Part shown: positions 51,421 through 60,615 of the stretch, piece after piece | How the letters are laid out: each line of letters opens with the position of its first letter | Numbering within the stretch: position 1 is the first letter of the stretch | NCBI RefSeq assembly: GCF_003241315.1 | Contig: NZ_QFOZ01000001.1 | Location: 449,857-513,856, forward strand | DNA: 64,000 nt | DNA from: Lawsonella clevelandensis | GTDB taxonomy: Bacteria; Actinomycetota; Actinomycetes; Mycobacteriales; Mycobacteriaceae | Direction of reading: 5' to 3' | Position numbers and translations under genes: made by a program | The notes under the pieces: model-generated | Databases searched by the model: none | The model's input: only the letters and a program-made list of their open reading frames with translations | What the model was told of the DNA's origin: nothing

Positions 51421-52323
51421 TTAATGCTCAATCCGCTCAATAACTTCAGCAGCTAACTGGCGATACTGTTGTGCGCCTGGTGACGAGGATGCCCACGTAA
51501 TAATGGGCTCTCCAGCCACCGACGTTTCTGGAAATCGTACGGTTCGAGTAATAACTGTTTCAAAAACAGTATCCCCAAAAGCTTCCATAAGCCGCGACAT
51601 AACATCACGGGCATGCAGAGTGCGACCATCATAAAGGGTGACGAGAATCCCGGTAAGAGACAAACGGGGATTAAGGCGCGCTCGTACTTTATCCATAGTG
51701 TCAGTGAGAAGAGCCAGACCTCGCATAGAGAAGAACTCACATTCCATTGGAATGATGACTCCATCGGAGCATGCTAAAGCATTCACCGTTAGTAACCCTA
51801 GAGATGGCTGACAATCTACCAATATGTAGTCATAACGATCCATAACTGGATAAATTGCTCGATAAAGCGCCTGCTCTCGCCCTACTTCAGATACCAGTTG
51901 AATTTCTGCCGCAGAGAGATCAATATTGGCAGGAATAACGTCGAGGTTTTCCGTGTGTGTATGAACGATAACTTCATCAACGCTGACAGATGTATCAACT
52001 AAGAGATTATAGATCGTTGTATCCAGTTCATAGCTCTGAATGCCTAAACCAGCAGAAAGCGCTCCCTGCGGATCCAGATCGACGAGAAGTACACGACGTC
52101 CAGTTTCTGCAAGTGCAGCGCCCAGATTAATAGAGGAGGTAGTTTTCCCCACACCACCTTTTTGGTTACACATGGAGATGACGACAGCAGGCCCATGGCT
52201 AGTCTTTGGTTGGGGGGTTGGGATCTCACGAATCGGTCGCCCAGTAGGTCCAAGTTTTGTAGCACCAGTTGTAGCGCTCTTTTGATCGCTACTTTTTCCT
52301 GGATCCTGCAACCGAACTGCCAT
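51421..52323 (-). CDS. ParA-family ATPase
   Basis: This is a Walker-type ATPase of 300 residues of the chromosome-partition type. After a 45-residue basic start come VVISMCNQKGGVGKTTSSIN with the deviant Walker A Lys, VLLVDLDPQGALSAGLG, DYILVDCQPSLGLLTVNAL and VIIPMECEFFSMRGLALL. It is not the oriC-linked ParA: it lies beside scpA, as Rv1708 does in mycobacteria, so it may help SMC loading or another positioning task. ATG 52323 follows AAAGGAG by eight bases. Confidence 0.92.
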   Translation of the reverse strand: MAVRLQDPGKSSDQKSATTGATKLGPTGRPIREIPTPQPKTSHGPAVVISMCNQKGGVGKTTSSINLGAALAETGRRVLLVDLDPQGALSAGLGIQSYELDTTIYNLLVDTSVSVDEVIVHTHTENLDVIPANIDLSAAEIQLVSEVGREQALYRAIYPVMDRYDYILVDCQPSLGLLTVNALACSDGVIIPMECEFFSMRGLALLTDTMDKVRARLNPRLSLTGILVTLYDGRTLHARDVMSRLMEAFGDTVFETVITRTVRFPETSVAGEPIITWASSSPGAQQYRQLAAEVIERIEH

Positions 52324-52356
52324 GGTGGAGTTCTCCTTTCACTGTTCCCTATTAGC

Positions 52357-53286
52357 CTACCGTGCGCGCGGGTGTGACTCTGCCCAAACCTCGCGTAAAG
52401 ATTCTGCTGTCACCATCGTATAGATCTGAGTGGTAGTCACTGACGAGTGTCCTAATAATTCCTGCACGACACGAACATCTGCGCCGCCTTCTAACATGTG
52501 TGTGGCAAAAGAGTGTCGTAACGTGTGGGGAGAGACGTCTTCTGTAATATGCGCTTGATCAGCTGTATTTTGAATAATCTGCCAGGCACTTTGTCTGCTT
52601 AAACGATTACCTCGCAAGTTAAGAAAAGCTGCATGAGTTTTCCCTTTCGACAATGCAGGACGCGAACGTACGAGATACTCCTGGTATGCCTTAAGTGCTG
52701 GTCCTCCCACTGGCACTATGCGTTCTTTATCCCCTTTACCATGCAAGAGAACGGAAGCGTTCTCAATGTCTATATCGCCAATATTAAGGCCAGTAATTTC
52801 AGAGATTCGTGCGCCAGTTGTATAAAGCATTTCTAAAAGTGCCCGATCGCGTAATGCACGAACTGGATCGGGAGAGGACCCATCCCCTGCTCCTTCTAAA
52901 AGTTTAAAAATAGTATTCACCGGTAATGCTTTGGGAAGACGCTGAGCAATTTTTGGAGGAGGTACTGTAGCCGCTGGATCGCTCTCTGTTATTCCTTCCC
53001 GGAAAGCGAATTTATGTAGTCCTCGAACAGAGACCATGACGCGTGCCGCCGAACTGGCCGCAAGCGGCGCATATCCTAACTTTTTATCTCCAGCTACTAA
53101 AGAATCTCGAAACTCCTCGAGATGGTTTTGGGTAACTTCCCCTAAAGAATTCACTGGATAGCACGTAAGGAAAGAAATATACCGATCGATATCCCGCCGG
53201 TATGCCTGCAGTGTATTGTTGGAGGCCGCTCGTTCCACTGCGAGAAAATCAAAATAGGAATCGACAGGTGTTGTAAAGTCTGACAT
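52357..53286 (-). CDS. xerD: Site-specific tyrosine recombinase XerD
   Basis: XerD with XerC resolves chromosome dimers at dif. It has 309 residues: the N-terminal core-binding domain (YFDFLAVERAASNNTLQAYR) and the catalytic domain with the first Arg in TTGARISEITGLNIGD, LHGKGDKERIVPVG, then SPHTLRHSFATHMLEGGADV (His and Arg), LLGHSSVTTTQIYTMV (His and the Tyr nucleophile). ATG 53286 is preferred over GTG 53289 by spacing to AGGAAG. XerD rather than XerC is judged from its place beside parA-scpAB. Confidence 0.94.
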   Translation of the reverse strand: MSDFTTPVDSYFDFLAVERAASNNTLQAYRRDIDRYISFLTCYPVNSLGEVTQNHLEEFRDSLVAGDKKLGYAPLAASSAARVMVSVRGLHKFAFREGITESDPAATVPPPKIAQRLPKALPVNTIFKLLEGAGDGSSPDPVRALRDRALLEMLYTTGARISEITGLNIGDIDIENASVLLHGKGDKERIVPVGGPALKAYQEYLVRSRPALSKGKTHAAFLNLRGNRLSRQSAWQIIQNTADQAHITEDVSPHTLRHSFATHMLEGGADVRVVQELLGHSSVTTTQIYTMVTAESLREVWAESHPRAR

Positions 53287-53347
53287 CACTGGCTTCCTTT
53301 TCTTTACTCACGCAGTCAATTTCACCATATTTACACGTACTATGGTG

Positions 53348-53992
53348 TTACTTCTGCCATCCTTTCCGCTGCGCAAAACGCCATGCTTTGGTATCCCAGT
53401 CTGCATCAGTTGAGCGGAGCATACCGACGGAATTAGTTGCTAAAGCATAGGCTGCTCCTAAAATGCCAGCTATCGCAATATTGTTAACAATCTCACCAGA
53501 GTAAATATGCTGCACAGCTTGCGAAAGGGGCATCCACTGTAATCTCATGTCAGCCTCTTCCTCCTCTGGTGATGGACGATCGACGGAATAGATTCCACGC
53601 GCTAAAAAAATTCGCACAGATTCGTCCGCAAATCCTGGAGAAGTAACAGTATCTGCAATAACATGCCATTCTTCAGCTGCATACGATGTTTCCTCACAGA
53701 GTTCACGCTGTGCTGCAGTAAGTGGCTTTTCTCCCGGAATATCTAGTATTCCAGCAGGTATTTCCCATAAACGTCGTCCTGTTGGATGTCGGTATTGATA
53801 CTCAAGTAGCACTTTCATCTCTTCATTGAGAGCAACAATAGCCACAGCACCGGAATGTTCTACGACTTCTCGAGTTGCTATAGTTCCTCCGGGCATTCTT
53901 ACACGATCTTTACGCAGCGCAAGAATTGCTCCTTCATAAAGAGTCCTTGAATCCACAACCTCAAAGTCATGTGTACTAGGTGCGTTAACCAT
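53348..53992 (-). CDS. Nudix hydrolase, ADP-ribose pyrophosphatase type
   Basis: This hydrolase of 214 residues cleaves nucleoside diphosphate compounds, most likely ADP-ribose. The Nudix box is present in GILDIPGEKPLTAAQRELCEET (given here from positions 53751 to 53686), preceded by the family stretch LEYQYRHPTGRRLWEIPAG. The C-terminal half includes DTVTSPGFADESVRIFLARG. ATG 53992 follows AAGGAG by six bases and overrides the TTG 24 bases upstream. It follows pyrG by 20 bases and matches Rv1700 in position. Confidence 0.93.
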   Translation of the reverse strand: MVNAPSTHDFEVVDSRTLYEGAILALRKDRVRMPGGTIATREVVEHSGAVAIVALNEEMKVLLEYQYRHPTGRRLWEIPAGILDIPGEKPLTAAQRELCEETSYAAEEWHVIADTVTSPGFADESVRIFLARGIYSVDRPSPEEEEADMRLQWMPLSQAVQHIYSGEIVNNIAIAGILGAAYALATNSVGMLRSTDADWDTKAWRFAQRKGWQK

Positions 53993-54012
53993 GGTGTGCT
54001 CCTTGATAACCA

Positions 54013-55689
54013 TCAAGCGTTCTTATTGTGATGGTAACGCAGTGCCTCTACTACTAGTCGATGGAACAATGGATGTGGTTGGGTGGGACGAGACTTGTAT
54101 TCCGGATGTGCTTGTGTAGCAACTAGGAAAGGATGTAACGAGCGATCATATTCAACGAATTCGACTAATTTACCGTCTGGACTTGTACCAGAGATATGTA
54201 GTCCGACACTTTCCATATCGTCCCTATAGTCGTTATTGACTTCGAAACGATGGCGATGTCGTTCGGTAATGGATGTTCTACCGTAGATTTCTGCAACAAG
54301 CGAGTCTTTTTTCAACACTGCAGGGTACGATCCCAGTCGCATAGTACCGCCCATATCAGCATTGCCTGCCACAATCTCTTCTTGCTCAGCCATCGTATGA
54401 ATTACTGGATGTGTCGTATCGGGGTCGAACTCAGTAGATGACGCATCATCAATACCCGCCGAACGAGCAGCTTCTAGTACTATGCATTGCAAGCCTAAAC
54501 ATAGACCTAGCAGCGGTATTTTATGTTCACGAGCATAGCGAATAGCGCCTATTTTTCCTTCAATTCCTCGTATTCCGAAGCCGCCTGGGACAACAATACC
54601 GTCTACATCGGCAAAGAGCTCAGCTGTAGTGTCTGGGTCCTCGCATTCATCAGCGGATATCCATTTAATATTCGCTTTACTGTATTCGGCAAAAGCACCT
54701 GCACGAACTGCTTCAATAACAGACAGATATGCGTCTGGTAAATCAATGTATTTGCCAACAATCGCTATAGTAACTTCACTCTGGGGGTGATGAACACGGT
54801 CAAGAAGATCTCCCCATATGGTCCAGTCTACGTCGCGGAACGGCAACTCAAGTTTACGGATGACGTAGGTATCCAGACCCTCATCATAAATAACTCTAGG
54901 GATATCGTAGATGGATGGTGCGTCGGGACAAGAAATAACGCCTTCATCATCAACATCGCACATACGCGCAATCTTGTTTTTCAATGCGTCCGGTACCGGT
55001 CGATCAGCTCGCAATACTAACGCATCGGGAACAATACCGATACTGCGTAAAGTCGCCACAGAGTGTTGAGTTGGTTTTGTCTTTAACTCTCCCGATGGGG
55101 CAATATACGGCACTAATGAGCAGTGCAAGTAGAAAATATTTTCTCGTCCAACATCATGGCGTAGCTGTCGAACAGCTTCTAGGAAAGGCTGTGATTCAAT
55201 ATCGCCTACCGTGCCACCAATTTCAGAGATAACGACATCTGGTGAGATACCGTTCTCGTCGGGTTCTTCCATCGCAAGGATAGCTTCTTTAATGGCATCA
55301 GTAATATGCGGTATTACCTGTACGGTTCCCCCTAAATACCCACCACGCCGCTCTTTAGCTATGACATTGGTATAAATGCGCCCAGTAGTGATGTTACCGC
55401 GCTGTGACATGGGTACATTCAAAAATCGTTCATAGTGGCCGAGATCAAGATCAGTCTCCGCTCCATCTTCAGTAACATACACTTCACCATGTTGGAAAGG
55501 ATTCATAGTGCCAGGATCAACGTTGAGATAAGGATCCAGTTTTTGCATGGTGACGGAAAGACCACGGGAAATAAGAAGCTGTCCAAGACTAGCTGCCGAA
55601 AGGCCTTTACCGAGGGATGATACAACCCCACCTGTAACAATAATGTGTTTACACGCGCGCTTATCAGTTCTATTTAGTCTATTTAGCAC
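54013..55689 (-). CDS. pyrG: CTP synthase
   Basis: CTP synthase aminates UTP with glutamine nitrogen and ATP. It has 558 residues: the synthetase domain with KHIIVTGGVVSSLGKGLSAA, KLDPYLNVDPGTMNPFQHGE, VYVTEDGAETDLDLGHYERF, GGTVGDIESQPFLEA, and the class I glutaminase with PGGFGIRGIEGKI, LGLCLGLQCIVLEAARS (Cys nucleophile) and QAHPEYKSRP (His-Glu). GTG 55689 is chosen because GGGAG stands five bases before it; ATG 55716 lies inside a hairpin and has no ribosome site. Confidence 0.96.
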   Translation of the reverse strand: MLNRLNRTDKRACKHIIVTGGVVSSLGKGLSAASLGQLLISRGLSVTMQKLDPYLNVDPGTMNPFQHGEVYVTEDGAETDLDLGHYERFLNVPMSQRGNITTGRIYTNVIAKERRGGYLGGTVQVIPHITDAIKEAILAMEEPDENGISPDVVISEIGGTVGDIESQPFLEAVRQLRHDVGRENIFYLHCSLVPYIAPSGELKTKPTQHSVATLRSIGIVPDALVLRADRPVPDALKNKIARMCDVDDEGVISCPDAPSIYDIPRVIYDEGLDTYVIRKLELPFRDVDWTIWGDLLDRVHHPQSEVTIAIVGKYIDLPDAYLSVIEAVRAGAFAEYSKANIKWISADECEDPDTTAELFADVDGIVVPGGFGIRGIEGKIGAIRYAREHKIPLLGLCLGLQCIVLEAARSAGIDDASSTEFDPDTTHPVIHTMAEQEEIVAGNADMGGTMRLGSYPAVLKKDSLVAEIYGRTSITERHRHRFEVNNDYRDDMESVGLHISGTSPDGKLVEFVEYDRSLHPFLVATQAHPEYKSRPTQPHPLFHRLVVEALRYHHNKNA

Positions 55690-55708
55690 GAAAACTCCCG
55701 TATGTTTC

Positions 55709-55733
55709 GTGTGCATTTTTTAAAAAAGCACAC
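55709..55733 (-). promoter_or_regulatory. Hairpin in the pyrG leader
   Basis: GTGTGC plus six T (55709-55721, with one bulged A) pairs with six A plus GCACAC (55722-55733), giving an AT-rich 12-bp stem. It lies ten bases upstream of the pyrG ribosome site. It may affect pyrG mRNA, but I see no competing terminator/antiterminator pair. Confidence 0.4.
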
Positions 55734-55776
55734 TTTTCCTACGGGATTTCAGATTATCATAGCGGTGTTGCTGGGG

Positions 55777-56577
55777 TCACTTTGTCTTCGTTAACTCGAC
55801 AAGACGTAACACAATATTTGCCTGGCCAGATTTCTTATCTGCTTTGCCTACAACAGCAAGTTTCTTTGTCGTAAAAGTTTTTGCTGCTGTAAGAGGACCA
55901 TTCACATGTTCAGCACCTGTTGCACCGGTAACAACGGTAGCAACTTTTCGTTGCGCTAATCCCTCCGCAATTTTCGCTATCGTTATCCCTCGTACTCCAT
56001 CTTCGGAGTTAGGTGCTGAACTGTTATTGGCTCCTCCGGATACGAGAATTGCACAGTCAGCTTCCCCGAGAAAACTATCGGGAGTCACAAAACCATTAGC
56101 TGCCAGCCGATCCATAAAAGTAGAACGTGCTGCATCTACTGTTGGAGTATCCGCTTGTACAGATAATGATCCCAGAATAGAGCCCGTTAAACGGCCTGAA
56201 TTCTGATCTCTATCTGTTGGTAACTCAACTCCTTTGGGAAGAGCATTAGTAACAAGGGTAGAAAGTTCAGCATCATTTTCTGTGGCAGCAAATTTTGGTG
56301 TCAGGGTGATAAATCCTGTTAGTCGACCAGCAGCAGATGTCACTTGCTTCTGAATTTGGGCAATTGTCTCACGATTAGCCGCAGGAGTAGCGATAATAAG
56401 TACTTTTCTATTAGCAAGAGCCCGTACAGGTACATCTGGTACAACATCTTCTGTCTGTGTGGCAGTAGTAGATGTTGAATTATCTGAAGAGACTAGTGTT
56501 CCTCCGGTAATAATGCCAATGCCAAGTGCAGCAAACACTGCAGCAATGGTAAGAGCAATTCCGTTTCCCTTTTTCAT
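55777..56577 (-). CDS. steB: MctB/SteB-type membrane-anchored protein
   Basis: This protein of 266 residues has an N-terminal membrane anchor (GIALTIAAVFAALGIGIITG) and an outside part with helical and Rossmann-like elements (VRALANRKVLIIATPAANRE, ADCAILVSGGANNSS, VATVVTGATGAEHVNG). In M. tuberculosis the family member MctB protects against copper; in corynebacteria SteB works with SteA to recruit RipA-type hydrolases at the septum. It is shorter than the roughly 310 residues of MctB and holds few copper-binding residues, so the SteB role is more likely. Confidence 0.87.
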   Translation of the reverse strand: MKKGNGIALTIAAVFAALGIGIITGGTLVSSDNSTSTTATQTEDVVPDVPVRALANRKVLIIATPAANRETIAQIQKQVTSAAGRLTGFITLTPKFAATENDAELSTLVTNALPKGVELPTDRDQNSGRLTGSILGSLSVQADTPTVDAARSTFMDRLAANGFVTPDSFLGEADCAILVSGGANNSSAPNSEDGVRGITIAKIAEGLAQRKVATVVTGATGAEHVNGPLTAAKTFTTKKLAVVGKADKKSGQANIVLRLVELTKTK

Positions 56578-56613
56578 CTTTTATCTTCCCTAGGAATAGC
56601 GGTCATGGAACAA

Positions 56614-57795
56614 CTAGAACCAGCCTTGGACAGTAGTAGCAAAGCTATTCCATCCATCGATAATGGTTGAGGCACCTGGAGCATCTGGAAAACCATAGAG
56701 ATACACCATAAAAGCAGCAAAAATAACAGCTACTACAACTAGCAGTACGGCCCACCAGCTCACTGTTTGGTCAGGTCGGAGCGAGCTTATAGCTTGCGCA
56801 TCAACAAGACAATGCGCAACTTTTAACCGGGTAAGAAAGGCCGCGGCACTAGTACTTATAGAATCTGGATCCAAGAAGTCCTGCAAACTCATTGTTAGCC
56901 CGACGGCAACAACAAGAGACGCTCCTGCATAATCTACGAGTAGAAGTGCAAGTTCTTCTGCATCTGCAACCGCTGGAAAAGTAATTGCAGAAACCCCTTG
57001 GTCCTGTACTCTCTCTAGACCTTCTGCATGTCCATCCGGGGAGGCAGGAAGGACTAATTGGGCTCCACATTGTAGAGTTTCATTAGTCATACTGCGGGGG
57101 TCTCCAACTAATAAATCAGGCTTATATCCTGCATCTACGAGGAGCTCGGCACCTGCATCAACACCGACTAAAACCGGTTTATACTTCTTAATAAACCAGC
57201 GGATAGAACGAAGCTGAGCGGCACTTTCACTACTATTCCCAATAACAACTACTTTACGGTCGACCATATTGCAATCGACATCGGGCACACCGATACCTTC
57301 TAGTAAAAGAGGCGACTCTGTTGAAAGAAATTCCGCAGTGTTACCCGCAAAAGCAGCTAATTGTTCATTAACACGCGTACGGCGTTCTTCAATCTTCCGT
57401 GAAACCTCTGGGAGAGTAAGTGCGTTACCGTGCGCTACGGCTTCGCCTTTCACCCAAATAGTTCCGGTATCCATGGAAAGTGGATGACCTTCTCGAACAA
57501 CATCAAAAATGGTCTCCCCTACTTCATCAACTACTGCTACACCTGCTTGCAATAACGTAAGGGTTCCATAGGTGGGATATTTATTCGACAGTGCCGATGC
57601 AGCGTTAATTACTCCCACAACTCCGGCTTTAAGAAGATCCTCTGCTGTGGCTTGTGTAAGGTCTGGCTCATTGATGACGACGATATCACCCGGTTTTACT
57701 CGATGAAGCACACGCGCGAGAGAACCATCCACTCGTGCGATCCCGGTAATTCCAGGATCAGAGTTACTATCGGAACGAGAAATAGGCCACTTCAT
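56614..57795 (-). CDS. steA: Putative cytokinetic ring protein SteA
   Basis: SteA is the cytoplasmic partner of SteB at the division site. It has 393 residues: an N-terminal domain (GITGIARVDGSLARVLHRVK, PGDIVVINEPDLTQATAEDL), a thiamine-pyrophosphokinase-like core (VVIGNSSESAAQLRSIRWFI, PVLVGVDAGAELLVDAGYKP, DLLVGDPRSMT) and one C-terminal membrane segment (AVLLVVVAVIFAAFMVYLYG). ATG 57795 fits the family start; the frame also opens at TTG 57822. 36 bases separate it from steB. Confidence 0.9.
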   Translation of the reverse strand: MKWPISRSDSNSDPGITGIARVDGSLARVLHRVKPGDIVVINEPDLTQATAEDLLKAGVVGVINAASALSNKYPTYGTLTLLQAGVAVVDEVGETIFDVVREGHPLSMDTGTIWVKGEAVAHGNALTLPEVSRKIEERRTRVNEQLAAFAGNTAEFLSTESPLLLEGIGVPDVDCNMVDRKVVVIGNSSESAAQLRSIRWFIKKYKPVLVGVDAGAELLVDAGYKPDLLVGDPRSMTNETLQCGAQLVLPASPDGHAEGLERVQDQGVSAITFPAVADAEELALLLVDYAGASLVVAVGLTMSLQDFLDPDSISTSAAAFLTRLKVAHCLVDAQAISSLRPDQTVSWWAVLLVVVAVIFAAFMVYLYGFPDAPGASTIIDGWNSFATTVQGWF

Positions 57796-57855
57796 ACCAG
57801 TTATTATTTCTGAATATGCCAATTGGATAGTAGAGGCGCGCCGAGTTTATAACGG

Positions 57856-59643
57856 TTAATCTGCAGTTTTTAATTTTTTAGCAGTTTCCCATAGTTCTTT
57901 GGCATGTGCTTTACCTGTTTCCGTATCTCCTATACCTGCCAGCATCCTTGAAAGCTCCAGTATCCGTTCATCGTCATCTAGATGAGTAACGGTTGTTACT
58001 GCTACCTGTGTGGAATTATCTTTCGTGACGGTAAGGTGAGAATCCGCAAAAGCAGCTACTTGCGGAAGATGTGTGACAGCGAACACTTGATGAGTTCGTG
58101 ATAAACGGGAAAGACACCTCCCTATCTCCAATGCCGTTGAACCACCAATCCCGCTATCAACTTCATCAAAGATAAGAGTACGACCGTAGTCTTTTTGTGC
58201 AAGAACAACTTCTAAAGCCAACATCACTCGTGATAGTTCACCTCCAGAAGCTGCTTTTGAAATAGGTTGCGGGATGGAACCGTTATTCGCAGCCAGGAGG
58301 AAAGTGACACTATCTGCACCATATTCTGAAAAATGTTCTGTACTACCACTGGTAGCAGCACCGTCCAGAGGCGAAATATCAATAGTAAAAGTTGCTTTAT
58401 CCATCGCCAATGTATGTAAAACAGACGTTACTAATTTTTGTAAAGTCCGAGCATATTTTTTACGAGCAAGGGTAAGAGTATGAGCCGCCTCATGAAGCTC
58501 TCCAGCTAATCGATCAACTTCTTTTTGGAGTTGGTCGAGAGTCGTTTCCGACGTATCAAGTTCAGCGATACGCTTCTCTGCGTCATTCTTCCATCGCAAG
58601 ACATCATCAGCATCAACTCCGTATTTACGAATAATGTTTTTGATACTTGCTTGACGAGCTAATTTTTCTTCTAATACAACAGGATCTGCATCAAGAGCTT
58701 CAAGATAAGAATGAAGACCAGAGGAAAGTTCTTCAAGAATAGACAGTACTTCGTCAAGCTGTTCCGCTGACTCTTCCAGAACTGCATCACTGCTACCGTG
58801 TAAAACATCACGGCTTTCCCCCAAAGAACTAATAGCCGCCGGAGAGCTATGGTCGGGAAGAGAACTCAGCCCATCCCCTGACAAGAAGGAAACATCTCCG
58901 CTGACAAGAAAATAAGCACGACTGGCAATATCTCGTAGTTCGTCTACATCCATCAACCGGCGAATCTCTTCTTGAAGCTGCCTATCTTCTCCGGAAGAAA
59001 GATTTACCTGATTAATTTCTGCGACAGATTCTCGTAATTGAGCAACCTCACGGGCACGTTCGCGGCCCTGACTTTGGCGTTCGCGAAGTTCCCGAGAGCA
59101 TACTTTCCACTGCTCCCATAGCTTTCGATAAACCGTGTACAGTTCACTAATCTCATCACCACCGTACTGGTCGAGTGCTTCACGCTGTTGTGCCGAACTC
59201 AGCAACCGTAACTGATCATGCTGTCCATGAATAGTCAGCAGAGGACGGCTAAATTCAGCAAGGATACCGGCAGGAACGCTTCGTCCTCCCAAATGCGCGC
59301 GAGAGCGTCCATCGGACCGTATCGTTCGTAAAGCGATAATTGATTCGTCGTCATCGGTTTCAGCACCGCACCCGGCAAGCAGCTCGCTTGTTTGATGAGC
59401 TAACTCATCAGGTAATCCATCTACATAAAAACGGCCTTCAACACGGGCTTCGCTAATATCCTCATCCGCCGTATTACGTACTTGTGATGAATCGGCCCTC
59501 TGCCCAGTAAGAAGCTGGAGCGATGAGACTACCATCGTCTTTCCAGCACCTGTTTCACCAGTGACAACAGTAAAACCCGGGTGTAGTTCAAGATCCGCTT
59601 CCGCGATAACACCTAAATTTGTAATTCGTAGTTCGCTTAACAC
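57856..59643 (-). CDS. recN: DNA repair protein RecN
   Basis: RecN is an SMC-like ATPase acting at DNA double-strand breaks. It has 595 residues: N-terminal half-ATPase with LSELRITNLGVIAEADLELH and Walker A TGETGAGKTMVV, a long two-part coiled coil (about 160-400), and the C-terminal half with ASGGELSRVMLALEVVLA, LIFDEVDSGIGGSTALEIGR and FAVTHLPQVAAFAD. The GTG start has no ribosome site, but TAATCT lies six bases upstream, which suggests a leaderless transcript within the nadK-recN unit. Confidence 0.95.
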   Translation of the reverse strand: MLSELRITNLGVIAEADLELHPGFTVVTGETGAGKTMVVSSLQLLTGQRADSSQVRNTADEDISEARVEGRFYVDGLPDELAHQTSELLAGCGAETDDDESIIALRTIRSDGRSRAHLGGRSVPAGILAEFSRPLLTIHGQHDQLRLLSSAQQREALDQYGGDEISELYTVYRKLWEQWKVCSRELRERQSQGRERAREVAQLRESVAEINQVNLSSGEDRQLQEEIRRLMDVDELRDIASRAYFLVSGDVSFLSGDGLSSLPDHSSPAAISSLGESRDVLHGSSDAVLEESAEQLDEVLSILEELSSGLHSYLEALDADPVVLEEKLARQASIKNIIRKYGVDADDVLRWKNDAEKRIAELDTSETTLDQLQKEVDRLAGELHEAAHTLTLARKKYARTLQKLVTSVLHTLAMDKATFTIDISPLDGAATSGSTEHFSEYGADSVTFLLAANNGSIPQPISKAASGGELSRVMLALEVVLAQKDYGRTLIFDEVDSGIGGSTALEIGRCLSRLSRTHQVFAVTHLPQVAAFADSHLTVTKDNSTQVAVTTVTHLDDDERILELSRMLAGIGDTETGKAHAKELWETAKKLKTAD

Positions 59644-59661
59644 AAGGCTAGATTAACTGAT

Positions 59662-60615
59662 CTACGCATTTTTGTGGGGAGCTGCATGCGGAGAAACATC
59701 CCTCCATCCTTGGACGGGAAGATGGAATTTCCGTACCAATTTATCAGCAAAAGGACTGTTATCAAGGCGAATCATGCGAACTGGACGAGAGCCTTTTCGC
59801 ACTTCAATACGCTCACCATTTTCCACACGAATTCCGCGGTATCCGTCAAGATAAGCCATCGCGAGACCACGCCCACAGTGAATATCAATTGTCACTAAAG
59901 AATCTGGAGAGACAACAAGTGGTCGTGTAAAAAGACCATGTGCATTATTCGGCATAACGAGCATAGCAGCCATCTGCGGCCAGACAACGGGTGCTCCCGC
60001 AGAAAAGGAATGTGCCGTAGAACCTGTCGGTGTCGAGACAAACATACCGTCACACGCATAACTAGAGACCGGCCGATTATCAATTGCTAATGTGGCTTCA
60101 AGAATTCCTCGATGCGTTGCTTTTTCTAAGCTAAGTTCGTTAATAGCCCAGCTACCAGTACGAACACGATTATCTGAAACAACTCCGACGTCAATAGTCA
60201 TGCGATCTTCAACTGTGAAATCTCCTGATATGAGTCGATCGAGCGCATTCCAGATGTTATCTGCTTCAAGCTCTGCCAGAAAACCAACATGCCCCATATT
60301 GATACCAATTATGGGTATATCGGCACCATGTGCAAGATCTGTACCTCGTAAGAAACTACCGTCGCCGCCTAAAACAATTATGAGATCGCTAGAAGAAGCC
60401 GTACTGCGGGCCTCATCAATAACGGAAGCAGAGCAGGCTCCTGGAGGTTCATTCCATGGATCTGTGCTCAAAATACTACTGGTGATGCCTCTACTACGAA
60501 GATAATCAGCAACCTCATGAGCAACCTGAGGTGCATCATAGGAGTAACCAACAATGAGCACAGATTTGGGAGTAAAACCCACATGATTATGCTCAGAACG
60601 TTGTATCTTCGACAT
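59662..60615 (-). CDS. nadK: NAD kinase
   Basis: NAD kinase makes NADP from NAD with ATP or polyphosphate. It has 317 residues. The conserved parts are LIIVLGGDGSFLRGTDLAHG with the GGDG motif, IIGINMGHVGFLAELEAD, INELSLEKATHRGILEATLA with the NE/D motif and YACDGMFVSTPTGSTAHSFS. The start ATG overlaps the tlyA stop (TAATG), so both come from one message. recN follows after 18 bases. Confidence 0.96.
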   Translation of the reverse strand: MSKIQRSEHNHVGFTPKSVLIVGYSYDAPQVAHEVADYLRSRGITSSILSTDPWNEPPGACSASVIDEARSTASSSDLIIVLGGDGSFLRGTDLAHGADIPIIGINMGHVGFLAELEADNIWNALDRLISGDFTVEDRMTIDVGVVSDNRVRTGSWAINELSLEKATHRGILEATLAIDNRPVSSYACDGMFVSTPTGSTAHSFSAGAPVVWPQMAAMLVMPNNAHGLFTRPLVVSPDSLVTIDIHCGRGLAMAYLDGYRGIRVENGERIEVRKGSRPVRMIRLDNSPFADKLVRKFHLPVQGWRDVSPHAAPHKNA

